Below, one piece after another: positions 31,183 to 34,245 of a DNA stretch of 34,245 nucleotides. Position numbers and translations under genes: made by a program. The stretch covers positions 1-34,245 of the forward strand of contig CAAFZB010000044.1 of the NCBI GenBank assembly GCA_900767405.1, written 5' to 3'. This DNA comes from Rikenellaceae bacterium. GTDB lineage: Bacteria > Bacteroidota > Bacteroidia > Bacteroidales > UBA932. Numbering within the stretch: position 1 is the first letter of the stretch; the number at the start of each line of letters is the position of its first letter. The notes below the pieces were generated by a model, which worked only from the letters and a program-made list of their open reading frames with translations, did no database searches and was not told the DNA's origin.

Positions 31183-33182
31183 TCTCCCGCCTGGAAGATT
31201 TTGAAAAAATCCGGGAAAGATTTCCCTACGCAAGCCTCGTCGTCTATTTCGACGGGGCTTTTTGCTCCCAGAGAAGCTACCTTGAGGGCCATTGCAATAC
31301 GGTGGTCGTGATGAGAACTGTACTTTCCTCCGTCCAGAAGACGGCCGTTGATTATCCTGGACGCCAGACTTTCTCCGTGAACGCACAGTACGTCCCCGTC
31401 CAAATTGCATTCTACACCCATTGAGCCAAGCATCTGTTCTATCGCCCTGCCCCTGTCCGACTCCTTGCCGTTAAGTCTCTTTACTCCATATATGATGCTG
31501 TCTCCTTCGCAGAAGGCTGCCAGGATGCTTACCGCAGGGAAAAGATCAGGAGAGTTGTTGAGGTCGGCTTCAAAGGCCGTAAGAGGTCCCTTGTGCACGC
31601 AGATGTCTCCGTTCTCGAGTTCGGATACACTGGCCCCTGCATCTACCAGAATGTCCACAATCCCAAGGTCTGCCTGCAATGAAGAAGTGTCCAGAGCGTG
31701 AACCTGAACCCGACCGAAAATTGCTCCTGCAACCATAAAATTCGCCGCGGCGCTCCAGTCTCCCTCAAGGTCAAAGTCGGCGGCCTTGTACCGCTGCGCT
31801 CCTTTTATCTTGAAGTTCACGCTGCTGCACTGGTCCCATTCCTGGGTCTCGATCATCTGGGCATCACCCTCCAGTTCGGAATTTATCACTACCCCGAAAC
31901 GCTTGAGGACATCGCAGGTGATGAACATATACGGAAGGCTCTTGGGCTCGTTGACATAAACCGTGGACGCCCCTTCGCACAGAGGCAGGGCCATAAGCAG
32001 CCCCGAAATGAGCTGTGAGCCGTATTGACCGGGGATATCGGCAGTCCCGGGAATAAGTTTTCCCTTGACCCTCAAAGGGATATGCTGGGCCTTGGAGGCC
32101 GAGTCCACATTCTGCAGCAGCACTCCGAATGCCGCCATTATGTCGGATGCACCGCTCAAGGGCCTGCTGGGAAGAGTGCCTGTTCCCGTGAGGCTCACTT
32201 CGCCCTTTCCTATGCAGGCAAGCAGAGGAATCATAAGGCGGGCAAGAAGCCCCGATTCCCCCACGTTCAGGGTGTCTATTGTCTTCGGGCAGTCCCACTG
32301 CCCTCCGATTCCTTTTATTGTCAATTCCCTTCCGTCTCTTCGGACTTCCGCCCCGAGAGCCAGTGCGACCTTAATCGCCGATTCAGAATCGTCGCAAGGC
32401 GAATAATTCCCCAGATGGGATGTCCCTTCTGCAAGGGCGGCGGCAATTATCGCCCTTTGGGCAAAACTCTTGGAAGAAGGCATATCCAGAATACCGGGAT
32501 CATACGCCTCTCTTACGCCAAACACCGCTTCATTCATAAGCCTCAACGAAATCTGCGAAGGTTCCACAGGAGTCCCGTCGTCGGGTGCGGCATAGGTGAA
32601 AGGCGCTCCCTGGGCCAGGCAGTCTATTCTGCTCTGCTGCCCTTTGTCGCCCATACAGAAGGCAACCAGCGCCCCGGGGGCCTTCTCATACAGGGAGAAC
32701 ATAGCTTCAATGTCTTTTGACGATGAAGCCCTGGATACAAGCTTGGCGATTTGAGCACCATAGCGAAAGCACCTGTCCATTATCTGTTCCAGATATTCTC
32801 TGTCGGGAGTTTCTTCATAATTATGCCAGGAACGGATGAGGATTGTACCGCTGTCCTGGCAAAGGCCCTGAATCCTGCGGCTCTGCAGGAACGGAGCCTC
32901 GAGTTCGAGGTCGGCATAGTTTGCACCGGCATTTATGGCAACCGAAAGCTTTGCGCAGGCTTTTTCCCAAGCCTCTTCCGCAGGAATGCCTCCCCGGGAG
33001 GACAGCACTCCCGCCCGGCAGGTAGCTACCAGGGGGATGGGAGCGTTTGCAAAAAGTTCCGAAATCTGAGGGTCCTCCATAGGGCAGAGATCCAGGCGGA
33101 TTTCTGCCATTTCAACTTTTGGATTGTCCAGAACCTCTAGAATCTGGTCGTATGTCCTGTTACCTATGCTGACACAAATCAT
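31179..33182 (-). CDS. AroD-AroA fusion: type I DHQ dehydratase and EPSP synthase
   Basis: A 667-residue two-enzyme fusion. Residues 1-220 form a type I 3-dehydroquinate dehydratase: EIRLD (28-31), R56 in TCRAG, H120 in SWHNYEETP, the Schiff-base K147 in AKLVS, and the C-terminal TPVEPSQIS. Residues 226-667 form EPSP synthase: PSSKSFAQRA (235-244), NVGESGLLAR (307-315), LPSRPLSG (338-344), EGDWSAAANF, the acidic D546, KESDR (573-577) and HHDHR (624-628). The GES motif replaces the LGNAGTAxRPL of many EPSPS. Both active sites look intact. It overlaps aroB (ATGA), so steps 2, 3 and 6 are co-translated. Shikimate dehydrogenase and kinase are not in the window. Confidence 0.93.
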   Translation of the reverse strand: MICVSIGNRTYDQILEVLDNPKVEMAEIRLDLCPMEDPQISELFANAPIPLVATCRAGVLSSRGGIPAEEAWEKACAKLSVAINAGANYADLELEAPFLQSRRIQGLCQDSGTILIRSWHNYEETPDREYLEQIMDRCFRYGAQIAKLVSRASSSKDIEAMFSLYEKAPGALVAFCMGDKGQQSRIDCLAQGAPFTYAAPDDGTPVEPSQISLRLMNEAVFGVREAYDPGILDMPSSKSFAQRAIIAAALAEGTSHLGNYSPCDDSESAIKVALALGAEVRRDGRELTIKGIGGQWDCPKTIDTLNVGESGLLARLMIPLLACIGKGEVSLTGTGTLPSRPLSGASDIMAAFGVLLQNVDSASKAQHIPLRVKGKLIPGTADIPGQYGSQLISGLLMALPLCEGASTVYVNEPKSLPYMFITCDVLKRFGVVINSELEGDAQMIETQEWDQCSSVNFKIKGAQRYKAADFDLEGDWSAAANFMVAGAIFGRVQVHALDTSSLQADLGIVDILVDAGASVSELENGDICVHKGPLTAFEADLNNSPDLFPAVSILAAFCEGDSIIYGVKRLNGKESDRGRAIEQMLGSMGVECNLDGDVLCVHGESLASRIINGRLLDGGKYSSHHDHRIAMALKVASLGAKSPVEIDDEACVGKSFPDFFKIFQAGD

Positions 33183-34150
33183 TTTACTATAACCTTTCCT
33201 ATCCGTTTGATATATACGAAGTTTGCCTTCTTGCCGACAATCTTTTTATCCTGTTGCAGGGCAGGAGCGAGTTCCTCCTCGGGGCAGGGAATCCCGGTGG
33301 GGAGCCCTATCGACCTGAAATCATTTCTGAGCTGCTGGGGAAGCTGCTCATCGCAGTAACCTTTAGAAGCAGACAACTCTGCCGCCTTTACAATGCCTAT
33401 GGCTACGGCCTCTCCGTGAGACAAAGGCGTCTCGACGCCTTTTACGTGCTGCCACCATTCGATTGCGTGTGCGTAAGTATGACCCAGGTTCAGGACCCTG
33501 CGCGGGCCTTTCTCAAACTCATCCCTTTTCACTATGCTTCTTTTTACCTTGGCCGCCTCCTTTATGAAAGGCTCCAGGGCCTTGCAGTCCAGCGGAGACC
33601 TGAGGAGCTCAACGGCGTTGGCATAATTGTTATGCCTGTCCTTTATAATAAAGGTCTTGAGCATTTCAGCGGCCCCGCTGCGCAATTCCCTTTCGGGCAG
33701 GGTCTCCAGGGCCTTGGTATAAATGAAAGTGAATTCCGGCTGGCGTATGGTGCCAATCATATTCTTGTAGGAATCCAGATTCACTCCGTTTTTTCCTCCT
33801 ATTGCCGCATCGACCATAGACAGCAGCGTGGTGGGAACGGTAGCAAAACGTACTCCCCTTTTATATATGCTGGCGGCAAAGCCTGCAATGTCGGTGGTTA
33901 TGCCACCTCCGACTGCAAGTACCAGACTGTCTTTGTCCACCCTCTCGCTAAGCAGCCAGCGGCAGATGGTCATAACGGTCTCCATTGTCTTATGCTTCTC
34001 ATCAGCTATGACAGGCAGGCTGGGGCTGTCCCCGGCTATCTGGGATGCCAGCTGCTCGAGTTTGCGGTCATATATCACCAGTATCCTCTTATATTTGAAA
34101 AGGATGAACTTAAGGGATGTCAGGCTCCCGCTGATCTTTATCTTTTGCAT
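33179..34150 (-). CDS. aroB: 3-dehydroquinate synthase AroB
   Basis: AroB makes 3-dehydroquinate from DAHP with NAD and a divalent metal. The 323-residue protein shows GGGITTD (81-87), TTLLSMVDAAIGGK (107-120), and the metal ligands E162, H224 and H245 (SGAAEMLK, NLGHTYAHAIE, SHGEAVAIG). It is shorter than the usual 350-360 residues, mainly at the N-terminus. Its TGA overlaps the aroDA ATG. A -7 box and leader hairpin lie upstream. Confidence 0.94.
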   Translation of the reverse strand: MQKIKISGSLTSLKFILFKYKRILVIYDRKLEQLASQIAGDSPSLPVIADEKHKTMETVMTICRWLLSERVDKDSLVLAVGGGITTDIAGFAASIYKRGVRFATVPTTLLSMVDAAIGGKNGVNLDSYKNMIGTIRQPEFTFIYTKALETLPERELRSGAAEMLKTFIIKDRHNNYANAVELLRSPLDCKALEPFIKEAAKVKRSIVKRDEFEKGPRRVLNLGHTYAHAIEWWQHVKGVETPLSHGEAVAIGIVKAAELSASKGYCDEQLPQQLRNDFRSIGLPTGIPCPEEELAPALQQDKKIVGKKANFVYIKRIGKVIVK

Positions 34151-34184
34151 AACTGACGAAGATAATGGCCGAATTTAATTTGAC

Positions 34185-34214
34185 AGTGCAACAGCACTAT
34201 CGGATGTAAAGTTA
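34185..34214 (-). promoter_or_regulatory. aroB -7 box TAACTTTA and leader hairpin
   Basis: On the minus strand TAACTTTA (34207-34214), one base off consensus, gives a start near 34203. A hairpin AGTGC-TGTT-GCACT (34185-34198) then lies at about +5 to +18. The -33 position has TGG in place of TTG. The leader to the ATG is about 53 nt. Confidence 0.4.
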
Positions 34215-34245
34215 AACATTTTTTTGAAATACTCCAGCGGTGTCA

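Noticed and set aside
33254..34156. Open frame of 300 residues on the plus strand
   Set aside because: Antisense to aroB, whose metal-binding residues are all present; the antisense translation is rich in Arg/Gly without structure.
1..34245. Mobile elements, CRISPR, prophage or defence genes
   Set aside because: No transposase, integrase, repeat-spacer array, phage structural or restriction genes were found; genes are of housekeeping, transport or envelope types.

Overview
The window reads as a piece of a gut-type Bacteroidales (Bacteroidota) chromosome. Evidence: almost every upstream region carries the Bacteroidota -7 promoter box TAnnTTTG (four with a TTG exactly 19 nt upstream); ribosomal protein S16 has the long Ala/Glu/Lys-rich tail of this phylum; there are two secreted proteins with carboxypeptidase-regulatory-like domains (one a DUF5686 protein), a FeoA-FeoB fusion with a FeoB-associated Cys-rich peptide, and a GH3 lipoprotein. 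Genus cannot be fixed from the sequence. Coding density is very high. Genes within operons overlap by ATGA or TAATG, three convergent pairs overlap by exactly 4 nt at their stops, and no intergenic gap exceeds about 140 bp apart from RNA genes. No IS element, prophage, CRISPR array or rRNA is visible.

Layout. 1-376: end of a Cys/His-rich protein, a shared hairpin, and tRNA-Met(CAT) on the minus strand. 377-4942 (+): a secreted regulatory-like-domain protein, then a small tail-anchored protein, mutL, a rhomboid protease and tsaC as one overlapping operon. 4991-5194 (-): a Cys-rich mini-lipoprotein with its own strong promoter. 5312-9042 (-): radA, rsmE, a DUF5009 acyltransferase-like membrane protein and a YfcE-type phosphodiesterase. 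9098-11745 (+): a dicarboxylate/amino-acid symporter and a secreted esterase fused to a partial SMP-30-like domain. 11742-15312 (-): outer-membrane barrel, feoAB, FeoB-associated peptide and queH. 15384-16070 (+): an M15 peptidase. 16067-17082 (-): rpsP-rimM. 17200-17394 (+): tRNA-Leu(GAG), a terminator and a REP-like palindromic repeat. 17420-24053 (-): sufB, pnuC, sufC, a half-length sufD, ispE and a DUF5686 protein. 24108-25028 (+): a secreted glycerophosphodiesterase. 25064-29949 (-): nagB, aroC, a secreted class I amidotransferase-like protein and a GH3 glycosidase. 30022-31182 (+): nagA, divergent from nagB. 31179-34150 (-): aroB and a fused aroD-aroA.

Functional themes. (a) Shikimate pathway: aroB, an AroD-AroA fusion and aroC cover DHQ synthase, DHQ dehydratase, EPSP synthase and chorismate synthase within 6 kb; the AroA and AroC signatures resemble the clostridial rather than the Bacteroides type. 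(b) Amino-sugar catabolism: nagA and nagB are fired by two -7 boxes placed back to back, 1 nt apart. (c) Iron and Fe-S metabolism: FeoAB with an outer-membrane barrel, and a SufBCD operon with an N-terminally short SufD and an embedded PnuC transporter. (d) Housekeeping RNA and ribosome maturation (tsaC, rsmE, queH, rimM, rpsP) and DNA repair (mutL, radA).

Most notable: several genes (377, radA, the glycerophosphodiesterase) have the -7 box exactly 4 nt before ATG, which predicts leaderless mRNAs; the AroD-AroA fusion with its clostridial-type partners; the back-to-back nagA/nagB promoter; and a single proteobacterial-looking REP-like element behind tRNA-Leu.
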